A DNA stretch of 64,000 nucleotides from Rhodamnia argentea. Lineage: Eukaryota > Streptophyta > Magnoliopsida > Myrtales > Myrtaceae. The notes under the pieces are model-generated. The model was not told the DNA's origin and ran no database searches. It saw nothing but the letters and a program-made list of their open reading frames with translations. The first letter of the stretch is position 1; each line of letters opens with the position of its first letter. Both the position numbers and the translations under genes were made by a program. Shown here in pieces: positions 10,171-20,673 of the stretch. The stretch covers positions 9,486,001 to 9,550,000 of the forward strand of contig NC_063150.1 in assembly GCF_020921035.1 (NCBI RefSeq), written 5' to 3'.

Positions 10171-10671
10171 CTACTCAGGAATTGCGCTCAAAATCGCCAC
10201 GCTATTCCTCCTCCCCCTACGGCCACCGCCACCCCGTCGTTTCACCGACCCACCGTTACCACTGCCACCGCAACCGCCCACCTCCGCCGGGTACCTCCCC
10301 TCCTCGCCGGAGGAGGCCGCCGGCACCCTCCCGCATTTCCGTCCGCGGCCCTTCCCCTTCATCGCCAAGCTGGCCTTGACGGCCAACGCGGCCATCTCCT
10401 TCGCCTCCAGCGGCCGCTTCAACCTGCTCAGCGGGAGGGCGAAGTAGAGCTTCCCGGCCCAGAGCTCCTCGTCGCCGTCGAGGGCGGAGACGGGGCCGTC
10501 GAAGCCCATGTCGTCGGAGTTGCAGATGAAGCACGCGGGGTCGCAGCAGCTCTGCAGCACGCGCGAGACCCGAACAGGGTGAGCGAACTCCTGGAGGCGG
10601 CCGTCGTGGAGAATCAGCTTCGCGGTGTCCGCGACGACACTCGCGGACTCACTCGAGTGGCAAATGCCCAT
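10171..10671 (-). CDS. DUF4228/PADRE-domain protein
   Basis: Single exon, 166 residues. Starts MGICHSSES; Gly2 allows N-myristoylation and Cys4 allows palmitoylation. Next comes the family pattern: AKLILHDGRLQEFAHPVRVS (residues 16-35), then FICNSDDMGFDGPVSALDGD (47-66), then LWAGKLYFALPLSRLKRPLE (70-89), a basic stretch, and a Gly/Arg-rich tail. DUF4228 (PADRE) proteins are small plant proteins, many induced by stress or pathogens; the biochemical role is unknown. Length is normal for the family. A TATA box at 10819-10826 is 150 bp upstream. The plus-strand frames over this interval are shadows made by its high GC content. Confidence 0.9.
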   Translation of the reverse strand: MGICHSSESASVVADTAKLILHDGRLQEFAHPVRVSRVLQSCCDPACFICNSDDMGFDGPVSALDGDEELWAGKLYFALPLSRLKRPLEAKEMAALAVKASLAMKGKGRGRKCGRVPAASSGEEGRYPAEVGGCGGSGNGGSVKRRGGGGRRGRRNSVAILSAIPE

Positions 10672-10818
10672 TGCTTCTCTAGTTTCTTACTTGTTTAAAA
10701 AAAAAATTACTATATTTTGTCTCTCGCGTAAGTCCAGCGTTTGAAAGAGACGATGCGGGTCGAGCTCGAGGGTATGCGAAGCTAAGCGGAGGACAAAGAC
10801 TGGAGCTTTTTGACGGAG

Positions 10819-10826
10819 TATATATA
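10819..10826 (-). promoter_or_regulatory. TATA box of the DUF4228 gene
   Basis: TATATATA on the minus strand, followed by a leader of roughly 120 nt before the ATG at 10671. Position and composition fit a plant core promoter. Confidence 0.6.
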
Positions 10827-10929
10827 CAGAAGGGGAGGGGTGATACTGCAGTATGCAGAGTTTCGCGTTGCGAATCGAGCATCGATTTTCTTGTGTAATA
10901 ATTACATTGTTTGTTGGTTTGCAAGAGAC

Positions 10930-12293
10930 AAAGAGGGAAAGAAGGGTCTTGTCTTTTTCAGTCGGGGAGATCGAGGGAGGAAAGAGAAGAGAGAGGCCAG
11001 CCTGGAGATGGTACGTGACAGGTTGTGGAGCGTGGGACTGGGACTGGATGTTCCATCAATAGCCCTGCATCCGATCCGTACTCACATGCCGAGGAGCTCT
11101 TGGCGGTGCGGAGTGGAAGGAGGAGGTGGTGGCAAAAGCGTAATTGCGGGTGGGGATCGTGGGGGGAACCAGACGAGACAATAGAAAAAAAAACGTGGCA
11201 GCGAGGGAGGGGGTGGGAGGCGGGCGCGTGGTACACGTGGGGGGCGGGAAGTGAGTGAGTGGGACAAGGATCCTCGGGAATCGAAACGAAACCCCCGACC
11301 CACCCAATCCGACACCGTATGGGATCGGACGGGGATGATGATCTTGTCCTGCCGGTCTGCCTGTTCCACCAAATCCGACACCGTATGGAAGGACACCGTA
11401 TCGGGTCGGATGTGTGGGTGTCGGTTCTTTGAATGGCGGCTCCAAAGATCCCCCCCACGCACCGCACCGCACCGAATCGAAACTTTCGTTTCTTCCTTTG
11501 CGGGCGTTGGTGTGAAGTTGGTATGGGTTTGGTTCAGGAACGCAGGACAGGGACAAGCCGACCGACGTGAAGATTGTGTTTGGCTTCTGTGCGCTTGGAG
11601 TGGGAGGCACGGGATGGGATGGGATGCGACCGCTCCTCCCCCACACGAATAATGCGGTGAGGCGATCGATGGGAGAATGGGTGATGTCGAGTCAAAATCA
11701 ATCAATACTTTCTTGGCATAAAGTGTGGTTCATGCAACGTACAAAGCGCACTGCGGTGCGGTGCGGTGGCGGTGGTGGTGGTGGAGGAAAGGATGGTTGG
11801 TGGGCACCATCAACAACGCCCCTTATCGACCAACGGGAATGCGAGAGTAGATTGAAATTTTGTTGGACTAAGTTTAGCACATCCCCTTAATTAAAGGAAC
11901 CCTCGCGCGGGCCGATTGGTCAAAATGATGGCGATCAATCCGTGCTACTAAAACTCGGACCCAAAGAAGCAATTTTACTTCACAATTAGGTGTAAGTTTT
12001 GTGGAAAAAAACAAGTTTCCTAACATGTTATCACAGACATTGATCGTTCCTCTCGGTTTATGTTTTCTTCTAAGTTTTCTAATAACTCGTTGATGACGTC
12101 TTGCACGTGTACAAGACTGGCTTACACGTGATTGAGCGAAGCTTTTAATAACCCGAGGGTTACCTAGTACAATGGTGAGCACTTTTTAAGAAATATCTCA
12201 AAAGTTCCTTTGACATCAAAAGAGGGAAAAGTATTCAAAAAGTTTTAAACTTTTTTTTTGTGCCATTTTTTTGTCGAAATTCTTTTTGTGTCA
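10930..12293. other. GC-rich upstream region without gene
   Basis: G-rich on the plus strand with repeated GACACCGTATGG- and GATCGGACGGGG-type words at 11310-11410. Several 100-200 codon frames exist on both strands, all Pro/His/Arg- or Gly-rich, as expected from base skew. A GGTGGCGGTGGTGGTGG run lies at 11763. I see no supported gene. Confidence 0.5.
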
Positions 12294-12301
12294 ATTTAAT
12301 T

Positions 12302-13201
12302 TAGGAGTGTGCATGGTTTGAGCCGGTCGAGTCCTGGTATGAAACCGATGACCGGATCAATAGTCCTGGTCCCCAAATTTTCGGGATGGAGGACCGGACT
12401 AGGACCGGACCGAACTAGGATAGGACCGGACTAGGACCGGACCGGACTATGGGTCCCCAAATTTTTGGGATGAAGGACCGGACCGGGACGGGACCGGCTC
12501 GGCCTGGGACCAACGGTCCGGTCCGGTCCCAATAGGACCGTTAATATCGGTTTCTTATGGAAATCTAAGCCTTAGTTCCAAATTAACAACTTCCAATTTC
12601 AACTATTCAACCGAATAAAATATACACATAACCATTGTACAACCATCGCATGAGTACTTATAGATGCAAACTAATGAGAAAAGACTAAATTAGGAAGAAA
12701 AATACTTAAAACACCGAAATGGGATTGTGCTCCTACATCATTCTCCTTGAGTTGGAAAGAATCAAGCTCAAAGTAGGATTACACTTGTACTTCACTGAAT
12801 CCAAGTGTAAACAAAATAATAGGTTTGCATAATATAGTCAAGATAAAACACAGATTGATTTTAGACAAAACACGATCGGAGATCGTATATCAACAAACAC
12901 GATCGGAGGCTGGGTTGCGAAGGCGAGACGTGAATGTTGAGCGAGAGGAGAGGAATGAGTGTCAAGTAGAAGATGGGAAAATCAAGTTAACCAGTTCTTC
13001 AAAAATTTCTATTTTTTTCCTAATTATGCGTGTATATATTCTGAGCGGTCCGATCCGGTCTAGTCCCATCCACCATGGACCAAGGACCGGACCACCCGGT
13101 CACCGATCCCATTTATTGGGACCAGGGACCGGATCACCCCCCTCAAGGATTGGACCAACCCGACCAATCCAATCGGGGGCCGTCCAGGTTGCTCATTCCT
13201 A
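12302..13201. mobile_element. Foldback element with ACCGG-rich arms, hAT-like ends
   Basis: Left end TAGGAGTGTGCATGG, right end (read inward) TAGGAATGAGCAACCTGG. Both subterminal arms are rich in GGACCGGACC motifs, the left arm at 12340-12545 and the right at 13045-13190, separated by AT-rich DNA without coding capacity. The ends match those of the element at 29161-29759, which has an 8 bp target duplication. Flanking 8-mers here are not identical, so this copy is older or the end is misplaced. Confidence 0.6.
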
Positions 13202-13455
13202 ATTCAGTCCTAAATTTTTTGTATTAATTGACATAGACGTTGATTATCCAACGTGGCACGACTGACGCCGACGTAGATATTTTATAGATATTTTAAAAAA
13301 AAATATCTACATCAACGCCAACCGTTTGCAAAAAAATGTCTACGTCGGTGCCAATCGTGTCACGTTGGATAATCGATGTCCACGTTAGTTATTTATGTTA
13401 AAATTGATCGGATAGACTCAATTGATACAAATGTAAAAAATTTAGGACTGAATTG
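13202..13455. mobile_element. Inverted-repeat MITE-like element
   Basis: Near-palindromic: the left arm (TTCAGTCCTAAATTTTTTG, then TTGATTATCCAACGTGGCAC and GCCGACGTAGATATTTT) is followed at 13338-13455 by its inverted counterpart (ATGTCTACGTCGGTGCC, GTGTCACGTTGGATAATC, TTTAGGACTGAATT). The same end sequence occurs in other repeats (13440-13560, 43640-44310, 49390-49640, 51740-52170). Confidence 0.7.
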
Positions 13456-13852
13456 ACACCAATCCAAGTTTTAGATGGAATTGGCACTACTAAAAGGTTT
13501 ATGATCGAATTGGCACAAATGTAAAAAGGTTGAGAACTGAATTGATATTAATGCAATATGTTTGTGACTTTTTTTAAGCTTTTCCCTTAAAAAAGCAGCA
13601 GAAGTATGGTGTAGAGTCTCTTTGCTTGCTTCACTGCAGTTCACTCTTTGCATTCCTTTGTTTCTTTTTCCTCTCTGGTTTAACGAAAGAACTTTAAGTT
13701 TAACCATAGATATGCCGAACAGCGATCGGAACCTGAAGCTGTATTGAGGTGGACTTAATCGAAGCAATTAATTCAAAACACGAATTCGCATCATGGAGAT
13801 TTTGCAATCCTTTCTTTCAGAAACTTCTTGATACAATAAAAGAATGGGGAGA

Positions 13853-15853
13853 TCACTGTACATCCTCTGCCTCCCAAAATGCACCAGAGAGGTTGCATGG
13901 GCAGCCCTCAAATTTCAAATGATCAGTCAATTGGTCGAGCACCAAGTACAAGCTGATTGACATTTCACCTCTCTTGTCATCTACCATGAATTCGTAGACG
14001 TTACCGTCAATCTCGATGAAGCTAACAGCCCTGCATTTAGCAATACCGCTTTCGTTCATTATCTTCCTTACCTTCCTCGCATCATCCCATCTTCTGGCTT
14101 CAGCATAAAGGTTTGACAGAAGCACGCAGAGCCCCGAACTATGAGGTAAGAGCTCCAACAGCTGCTTCAGAATGAATTTCCCCATTTCCCAGTAGTGGTG
14201 AGTCCTGCATGCGGCTAACAGCGCACCCCATATCACGATGTCTGGTCTCATCGGCATTTTTCTGATCAGACCGTGCGCTTCTTCTAAGAGACCTCCACGC
14301 CCAAGTAGATCGATTAGGCAAGCATAATGCTCTATTTCAGGTGATATGCCATAAGTAGAACTCATCCTTCGAAAGTAATATCTTCCCATTTCGATGAGAC
14401 CACTATGGCTGCAAGCAGAGAGAAGTCCTGTGAAGGTAATCTCGTTGGGGAAGATTCTGGAAGCTTCCATGTCCTCAAAGAGCTTTATCGCTTCAACCCC
14501 GCATCCATGCAATGCGAGAGCCCCGATTGCTACATTCCATGACACCAAGTTCCTTGGCTTCATCTTTTTAAAGATGTCAACAGCAATTTGAACTGCACCG
14601 CATTTTCCAAACATGGTCATCAAGGCATTATAAAGGGTAACGCTGGGTCTAACACCAGATTTGGATATGTGAATGTATATTTCTTCTCCCGTGGCTGCAT
14701 CACCAATGTGACTACATGCTGAAAGAACTGCAATAAGCGTCGTTTCATCTGGGGCGACTCTTGAGTCACACATCCTGCGGAAGAGGTTCAAAGCTTCCTT
14801 GGATCGACCAGATTGAATGTAAGATGAGATTAGCGAGTTCCAAGAGACCACATTCTTCTTTGGCATCTGATCAAAACATTGTTGGGCCAACGCAAGGGAA
14901 CCGTGGTTTGCATAGGCATTCACCATGGTTGTCCAGGAAACAACATCCTTGTTGGGTATTTTGCTGAAAACTGCTTCAGCTGAACGCAAATCCCCGCACT
15001 TTGCATACATGTCCACTAGAGAATTGCTCACGATGATATCAACTTTAACACTGGTAACCTCGATGTAGAGATGCACATACTTTCCCAAATCTAACTGACC
15101 AGTTTGCGAAGAAACTATAATTAGATTAGCCAGTGTAAACTCGTCTATCTGCAACCCCAATTTCCTCATCTCTTCAAACAATCTAAAAGCTTCCATGGAG
15201 CAACCAATCTTAGAATATCCACCAATCATCAAGTTCCAAGAAACTAATGTCCTGTCAGCTAATTCATCGAACAGCTTCCTGGCATCTCCTACCAATCCAC
15301 AAGATACGTACACCGTGATCAGAGCATTCTGCACACAAACCTGAAACCCAAATCCCAACTTAACAGCCTGACTGTGAACAAGAACCGAAACCCAGTACAA
15401 CGATTCACCGGCACAAGCCTTAAGAACAAAAGGAAGGGTGAATTCGTTCGGCGAAATGCCCGAACCAGTCATTTGGCGGTACAAAAGAACGGCCTCCAAA
15501 GGGTCGTCACTGTTCGAGTAACCCCTTATCAAACTGTTATACATGAACCTATTGGGTTCTCGCATTTTGTCAAATAGGTACCGAGCGTACGCAAGATCAC
15601 CAGCATCGTCAACGGCGCAGAAGGAAATCAGCTTCCCGTGCAAGAGAATTTCATCGGCCAGGCCCCGAAAAATTATCTGGGCATGGATCGCCTTGAGCTC
15701 TCTCATTGAAGAGCATCTTTCAAGGAGATTGTGGAGAGCTTCGTGCGCGAAGGACTTGAAAAAGCCGAGATTGCTGTGTATCGCGCGGCGACGGAAGAGG
15801 GAGTGCTTAAGGCGGGAACAACCGACGGTCACACGTTGGAGAGCGAGGAACAT
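13853..15853 (-). CDS. Pentatricopeptide repeat protein, PLS class with E domain
   Basis: Single intronless exon, 666 residues from the ATG at 15853. The open frame runs further upstream to 15895 but only with a TTG codon there. The N-terminus (MFLALQRVTVGCSRLKHSLF, then RRRAIHS) is basic and lacks acidic residues, fitting an organelle transit peptide. P, L and S type PPR motifs follow in tandem, with typical words such as EPNRFMYNSLIRGY, DIIVSNSLVDMYAKCGDL, KDVVSWTTMVNAYANHGS and PRNLVSWNVAIGALALHG. The C-terminus has E and E+ motifs (AHGLIRKMPMRPDIVIWGAL; VSFIEIDGNVYEFMVDD) and stops without a DYW deaminase domain. PLS-E proteins bind specific organellar RNA sites and usually act in C-to-U editing with a DYW partner. 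The RNA target is not deducible by eye. Confidence 0.93.
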   Translation of the reverse strand: MFLALQRVTVGCSRLKHSLFRRRAIHSNLGFFKSFAHEALHNLLERCSSMRELKAIHAQIIFRGLADEILLHGKLISFCAVDDAGDLAYARYLFDKMREPNRFMYNSLIRGYSNSDDPLEAVLLYRQMTGSGISPNEFTLPFVLKACAGESLYWVSVLVHSQAVKLGFGFQVCVQNALITVYVSCGLVGDARKLFDELADRTLVSWNLMIGGYSKIGCSMEAFRLFEEMRKLGLQIDEFTLANLIIVSSQTGQLDLGKYVHLYIEVTSVKVDIIVSNSLVDMYAKCGDLRSAEAVFSKIPNKDVVSWTTMVNAYANHGSLALAQQCFDQMPKKNVVSWNSLISSYIQSGRSKEALNLFRRMCDSRVAPDETTLIAVLSACSHIGDAATGEEIYIHISKSGVRPSVTLYNALMTMFGKCGAVQIAVDIFKKMKPRNLVSWNVAIGALALHGCGVEAIKLFEDMEASRIFPNEITFTGLLSACSHSGLIEMGRYYFRRMSSTYGISPEIEHYACLIDLLGRGGLLEEAHGLIRKMPMRPDIVIWGALLAACRTHHYWEMGKFILKQLLELLPHSSGLCVLLSNLYAEARRWDDARKVRKIMNESGIAKCRAVSFIEIDGNVYEFMVDDKRGEMSISLYLVLDQLTDHLKFEGCPCNLSGAFWEAEDVQ

Positions 15854-16980
15854 GAATTGGGCATTGGGTCGGGCAATGGCACGGAAGTAGCTCAATCTTG
15901 CGCGGTCGGTGTCTTAGCATTAGCTGACAGTCGCCATCGTCAGGCATGCAAAAAGAATTGGAAGGGGGACGAGCTGGTAACGACATGAATACCCCAACTT
16001 CGTTTCGTGTCATCGAAATTCTAAACTATGCCATTATGAGTCTATGACACAAACATTTCAAACTTTTTATATATGATAAAACAATTCGAAAATTATACCA
16101 ACGACAAATATACTCCGATTATAACTGAAATAGAGAATATATTTGTCACAAATCCATAATGTTGATTTTTTCGTGATGTAAAAAAAATTGAGGGCTTTTG
16201 TGTAACATCGGCATAGTTTAGGATTTTTTGCGAGATGAAAAAGGTTTGGATAATTGTTAGGTTTTTCTTTTGTGGTATTTGTGGTATTTGTCCGAACAAA
16301 TATCGTCAAATAGATTGCATAAAGCAGACCGGGCCCACGCGGGCTTGGCCGGGCCAAGTTGGACCGGGCTTGCCCAGGCCCGCCCGTCTCTCCTTTCAGG
16401 CCGATCGGGCATGGGCGTTATCCTGCGTGTCCCCCCAAAAGCCCATGTTCACCTCTAATTTTCACCATAGGAATGTTCTTTAGCCTGCTTCGCTTTCTAT
16501 TCCTTCTTTCTTTGGATCCGTCTTAAGAGCAAGTTTCTCGCATACTTTTGGCATCTGATTTTCAGTTTGCCAATTCGACTGGATCGAACCTGTTGTTCTC
16601 GAGCCTCTTTGTTTAGGAGCGATCACGACCTCGGAAGGCAATGTCGCAGTCCCTAGAAGCCTTCTCCACGAGACCGTATTGCGCGAGTCTGAATAGGACT
16701 CCGAGAGCGTCGAAGTCGATTAACGGGGTCTAAAGAACTCGAGCCTTAGGTTTTGAAGAAGGTGATTACGACGAATCAAAACCGCCGCACTTGACATGCT
16801 CTGGTGTTTGATAATCGAATGAAAGACCAGAATTTAGTTGATCAAAGTTTCAATATGCAGCATACCCTTGCACAGCCAAAAGGAAACATTTAAGCTACAG
16901 GTACAGCTACTACGAATTATAAACAGGGGAAAGAAATCCTAGTCTCCTAGAAGCTCACTACAAGGTACCTCTTCCAACTT
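15854..16980. other. Intergenic with repeat remnant
   Basis: Contains a short GGGCC-rich fragment at 16328-16460 whose right end reads inward as TAGAGGTGAACATGGGC, like the hAT-type ends at 29161. The rest is unremarkable; part is likely the 3' UTR of the MGNW gene. Confidence 0.4.
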
Positions 16981-17238
16981 TCAAGTTTCTTCGACGATGG
17001 TACTCAGCTGTCTTTCACGTTTGGTGCCGTCGCCGGGGACGATGACGGGGGCGGGTTGCCTGCCTTCGAAGCACCCTCGCAGTATCAAGGGGCCGAGCTC
17101 CTCGCCGCCTTCGCTCCAATCGGCTCGGGACGTCAACTCCCTGAGTTGGGTCCGCGTCATTCGCACCTGAACTCGGACGCCGCGGCTCGGTGGCGCTCGA
17201 GGGTGCACCTGCGCTTTCTTCCCCAGCCAGTTCCCCAT
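16981..17238 (-). CDS. Small conserved-looking MGNW protein
   Basis: Single exon, 85 residues. It begins MGNWLGKK, which has Gly2 and downstream lysines compatible with N-myristoylation. The core VRVQVRMTRTQLRELTSRAD (about residues 21-40) then ELGPLILRGCFEGR looks like a short plant family often annotated as uncharacterised; I cannot name it. A long CT/GA run at 17245-17280 sits directly upstream as leader, as for other genes here. Overlapping plus-strand frames are shadows. Alternative: a fragment of a DUF4228-like protein, whose C-termini sometimes contain similar R-V-R-V stretches. Confidence 0.55.
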   Translation of the reverse strand: MGNWLGKKAQVHPRAPPSRGVRVQVRMTRTQLRELTSRADWSEGGEELGPLILRGCFEGRQPAPVIVPGDGTKRERQLSTIVEET

Positions 17239-17241
17239 CTA

Positions 17242-17244
<3 letters not shown>

Positions 17245-17280
<36 letters not shown>
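17245..17280. repeat. (CT)n microsatellite
   Basis: About 18 CT units, GA on the mRNA-like minus strand, in the leader of the MGNW gene. Confidence 0.9.
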
Positions 17281-17283
<3 letters not shown>

Positions 17284-17375
17284 ACCTGTGGCAGCGTTGT
17301 CGTCGTAGGAACGCGGTCGAAGACCAAAGATTCTGTTTTGGACGTCACGAGGTGCCTGTGGATGTATTTGACTTG

Positions 17376-19300
17376 ACCACGGGTCGTGCTCCGTTATGCA
17401 CTTGTGTGCGGGGTTTTAGCAGGACGAGTTCTTCTCCTCTTCTTTGATTTAACCACTAGATTAGCACTTAGCAGGATAATTACGATGGGCGCGAACGAAA
17501 AAGGAGGAAATGAAATCGTCCTTGTCCTCTTGGCCGGAAATCGAGATCGTCCATTTTTGTATATCCATGTAGCCTTAGATGACACCTCCCAAGATCAGGT
17601 CGTCTCTTTCCCCTCTTTGGTCAAACGATAGACGACCCAAATTCAAAGTAGTCAGAAATGGGCCCAGGCGCTTTTAAATAAATTTTTTTAATTTCTTTTT
17701 CTTTTTTTTTTCTTTTTAATTGAGGATTGCCGACTCACTCTTGCTAGCCATGCTCTTGCCAACCACAGGCGAGGGTCGGCAACCCTCGCACAGACCCAAG
17801 AGGGCTGCAACGCCCTCACCTTACTCAGATATGGTGAGGGCATTGTGGCCCCCACGTGGGGCCGATAAGGTCTACTAAGGACCATAGCAAGCCATCAATT
17901 AAAACATAAAGTAAAAAAATAAAATAAAATTTAAAAATTATTTATGTTAGTGCCGGTCGTACTATATATAAATGTGATAAACACGTGGATCTGATGAATA
18001 TGGTTCAACTCATATTGACTTATTTAACCCCGTTTTGACTCATTTTCGTACATATAAATCTAACAACCAATACCTAAGTCATACCCGACTTAACCCGTAT
18101 TACTTAAACACTTCTATATTTAACTAAATCATGAAATATTTATATCTTATAAAGAACAATGATATTGCTAAAATATTTTCATACAATACAATTCTAATGA
18201 TTATTTTATAATTTATTTAATTTTAATTTTATTCGTATTCTTCTTTTCTTTTTTTTTTTTTTTTTCTTTTTCCAAAATCCAAGCAGCCGAAGATGGTAAC
18301 TAGCAGCAGCGATCGTCAGCGACGAGCGAAGGTGGATTGTGGCGAACGGCGACGACAGGCAACGTTCTACTTCTTCGAACAGTTTATTTATTTTTTAACT
18401 TTACCATTAGTTTTTCTTTCTTTTACTTATAAAAAAACATAAACTAATAAATTTTACAAGCTAAGTAAATTGTAAATGAGTTAGCTTTATCGAACTAAAT
18501 AGTGCAAATAGATCCAAAGACAAACTAATTTATAACCCACATACAATTTGACTTAAAATTTATATCAATTAACAACTCACTTATTAAAACTTAACTAACC
18601 CATATTTGATCAATTTTCTTAAATATGAAATTTTCAACCCATATTGACAAGGGGTCCACGTAACCAAAATTAGCTAGATGAACGCAATTGCCATAAATAC
18701 AAAATGTTTTAAGATTAAATTGGCATAATTAAAAAATTTAAGGCTGAATTGATAAAAATGTAATAGATTTAAATTTATTTTTTTTACACTTTTCCGCATT
18801 AAAAGGTGGTTCTGAAGATCTTTATCAACAGCTACTACTCCCGAAGTTGTCGCCATTTCTCTATGGACTGATTCTTCAATTCTTCTTCGTTTTCTAGTCC
18901 CTTCTGCGTCCAGAATGGGTTCACTCCGCAGACTGCAAATTATTCTTGTGGTCTTCGAACTGTGAAACACCAACACAAACACGAGTCTCATCTGAGGTGT
19001 CGCTTCCGAACCAAGCTCATTCAATCCATGGGGGTCGCTCAACCTTGGCCATATATGACCGAGAGGTGCTCATTCGGTGAGTAGGTCCCATGCTGAAGCT
19101 GTAAAGTTAACCTAAAACAGGGCAGCTCAAGATGCATCGATGATTCAACGGGACATAACATATGTAAGTAGAGAAATGAGAAAGGAAACAGAGCAAGGGC
19201 TGAATTGAGAAGAATTGAGAAGAAACGTCGAATGTTCCGCCCTAAAATTTTTCAATTGAGAAGAAACGTCAAATGTTCCGCCCTCCAATTTTTCAAGCAA
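17376..19300. other. Repeat-rich intergenic DNA
   Basis: Includes a GC-rich patch with inverted words (GCGAGGGTCGGCAACCCTCGC type, 17740-17880), AT-rich DNA with TGACTCATTT-like words typical of the TGACCC repeat family, a T run at 18245-18268 and an end of the GGACTGAATTGG repeat near 18700-18790. The 122-codon minus frame at 18674-19042 reads into that repeat and is rejected as a gene. Confidence 0.45.
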
Positions 19301-19318
19301 GCAAACAGAAGTATAGTG

Positions 19319-19398
19319 GTTGTGTCAGATTTACATATTTCAGCACCTGATACATCAGCCAGGGATAACTGTAATTTTTATGTCTCATCATCCACAAC
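19319..19398 (-). ncRNA. snoR38Y: Box C/D snoRNA snoR38-like (25S Gm in CAGGGAUAACUG)
   Basis: Perfect 6 bp terminal stem GTTGTG/CACAAC, C box GATGATGA directly after the 5' stem and D box CTGA directly before the 3' stem. An internal D' box CTGA follows the 12 nt guide CAGTTATCCCTG. The guide is fully complementary to CAGGGAUAACUG of 25S rRNA domain V. The fifth-nucleotide rule selects the middle G of GGG, equivalent to yeast Gm2815, which is known to be guided by snR38. This site lies next to the peptidyl-transferase centre. About 80 nt, normal for the class. Confidence 0.88.
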
Positions 19399-19582
19399 TT
19401 TTTGCTTTCTGAAACAAAGATGAACAGACGACCAAAAAAAAACAAAAGACCAAACAAAACAAGACAATTGTTTGACTCTTATTCCACCATTTGCATGGCA
19501 CCGATCAATACCATCTATTGATTGAGAAATGGAGGAAACAGATACACACGTGTGAGCAAGAACGCACAGTTATACACAGAAA

Positions 19583-19680
19583 AAGCCTCAGACCGTCCTA
19601 GTTCAGAAATTTCAACACCAAAAGCCAAGCCCATAAAAACTTGCCTTCAGGATTTTATTAAAGTTCGTCATCACTGGCTT
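19583..19680 (-). ncRNA. Box C/D snoRNA targeting 18S ACCGUCCUAGU
   Basis: Terminal stem AAGCC/GGCTT, C box GTGATGA, D box CTGA. The guide ACTAGGACGGT next to the D box is complementary to ACCGUCCUAGU, which in plant 18S rRNA follows GAUUAGAU (helix 24, the 790-loop region). The fifth-nucleotide rule predicts methylation of the U in ACCGU. A D' box CTGA follows AATAAAATC, conserved in the 8.5 kb paralog; its target was not found. I do not recall an established name. Confidence 0.8.
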
Positions 19681-19739
19681 CTGTTTAAATCGATAACGAA
19701 AAACAAAACTAATATGATGAGAAAAACATCAGAGAAGAG

Positions 19740-19832
19740 AAGCATCAGATCTTCCTATTCAAAGTGTTGAATCATTATACTCAAAAGCAGAGCATGAGTA
19801 CTCAATCACTAGAAAAAGCTCGTCATTTGCCC
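19740..19832 (-). ncRNA. Box C/D snoRNA with ATAGGAAGA guide
   Basis: Stem GGGCA/TGCTT (two G-U pairs), C box AATGACGA (one change from consensus, shared by the paralog at 8673-8768), D box CTGA. The guide GAATAGGAAGAT pairs for 9 nt with UCUUCCUAU in the CUCUUCCUAUCAUUG segment of 25S rRNA. The pairing is shorter than usual, so the target is less certain than for the other snoRNAs. Conservation of box and guide words between the two copies supports the call. Confidence 0.62.
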
Positions 19833-20238
19833 TCTTCAAAGACAGATCCTCCCACTGCACAAATTAAAACCATCCACAAGCAAGCAGGCATATAAACACA
19901 TTACCTGATAAAAAGTATCTGCATTATCAACAAAGGAGAGAAGATGGTAAAGAAAGTGGTTTTGAATTCGCATCAATGCACGATGCTAGGGTACTCCATT
20001 TATAGGGATGGTGTTTAGGTACAGCACTCGGATGAAAACCAAAGCAGGCTCACAATTTCAATTCAACTCTCTCATAAACAAAACAAAAATCATTTCCAAA
20101 TAAAATACAAAACAAACCAAAGTGAATCATAGCAGTTTGCTCATTGTCCCAAGTGAAGAAAGCAAAACCAATCCAACAAACCTAGTTCGAAAATTCGGTC
20201 AGGTTTCTAACCATAACAGAAGTGTTTGAGCTTGTGAC

Positions 20239-20239
<1 letters not shown>

Positions 20240-20273
<34 letters not shown>
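20240..20273. repeat. (GA)n microsatellite inside snoRNA cluster B
   Basis: About 16 GA units on the plus strand, between the two upstream and three downstream snoRNAs. A similar run lies upstream of the three snoRNAs of cluster A near 9033-9050. Confidence 0.9.
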
Positions 20274-20274
<1 letters not shown>

Positions 20275-20482
20275 AGCTCAAAAGTGCTTGAAACACAATC
20301 ATTGGTGCTCCTCAAAGCAGTATTGAGAGAGTGAGATGGTTTATCATCATGGCCGCATCATCCTTCTCTCTCAACAAAACCTGAAGAACAATCAACAAGA
20401 GCATTGCAGAAACTGGAACAAAAACAGAGCAACAGCAGCAACAGATAGATTGAAAAAACAAAGCTTTTTTCTTGATTGAGGC

Positions 20483-20561
20483 AGGCATTCAGTATGAGTA
20501 GGAGGTTAGAAAATCATCAAATATTCATCAGATGATTTTTCTTGTCATCATCACTATGCCC
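20483..20561 (-). ncRNA. Box C/D snoRNA targeting 25S UAUGAGUAGGAGG
   Basis: Terminal stem GGGCAT/ATGCCT, C box GTGATGATGA, D' box CTGA followed by a C' box TTGATGAT, D box CTGA. The 13 nt guide CCTCCTACTCATA directly before the D box is fully complementary to UAUGAGUAGGAGG, a conserved 25S rRNA segment. The fifth-nucleotide rule selects the A of UAUGA. All four boxes are present and about 79 nt long, so this is a textbook double-guide layout. I cannot assign the accepted name. Confidence 0.85.
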
Positions 20562-20673
20562 AGCTCTCATCATTTTTCACCCACATCCACATTCCACACC
20601 CAAGACTTCTCCAAAAAAAAAATAATAATAATAAAGAAATAAACAAAGCAACTGCGATTTGATTGAATCGAGT

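Noticed and set aside
10111-10698. 195-codon plus-strand frame over the DUF4228 gene
   Set aside because: Shadow of the GC-rich minus-strand gene; composition is Pro/Ala/Arg with no domain, while the minus frame matches DUF4228 throughout.
11056-11705. Two 196-207 codon Pro/His/Ser-rich minus-strand frames
   Set aside because: Overlapping frames in a base-skewed region with simple repeats; no domain, no splice or promoter support.
15853-15895. PPR reading frame extended upstream to 15895
   Set aside because: The codon at 15895 is TTG; the first ATG is at 15853 and gives a good transit peptide.
18674-19042. 122-codon minus-strand frame
   Set aside because: Its C-terminal third reads through the GGCTGAATTGA dispersed repeat, and no family pattern is present.
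20232-20273. miR156-like start TGACAGAAGAGAG on the plus strand
   Set aside because: The match runs straight into a GA microsatellite and diverges from the mature miR156 end; no foldback with a star sequence is visible, and the strand is antisense to the snoRNA precursor.
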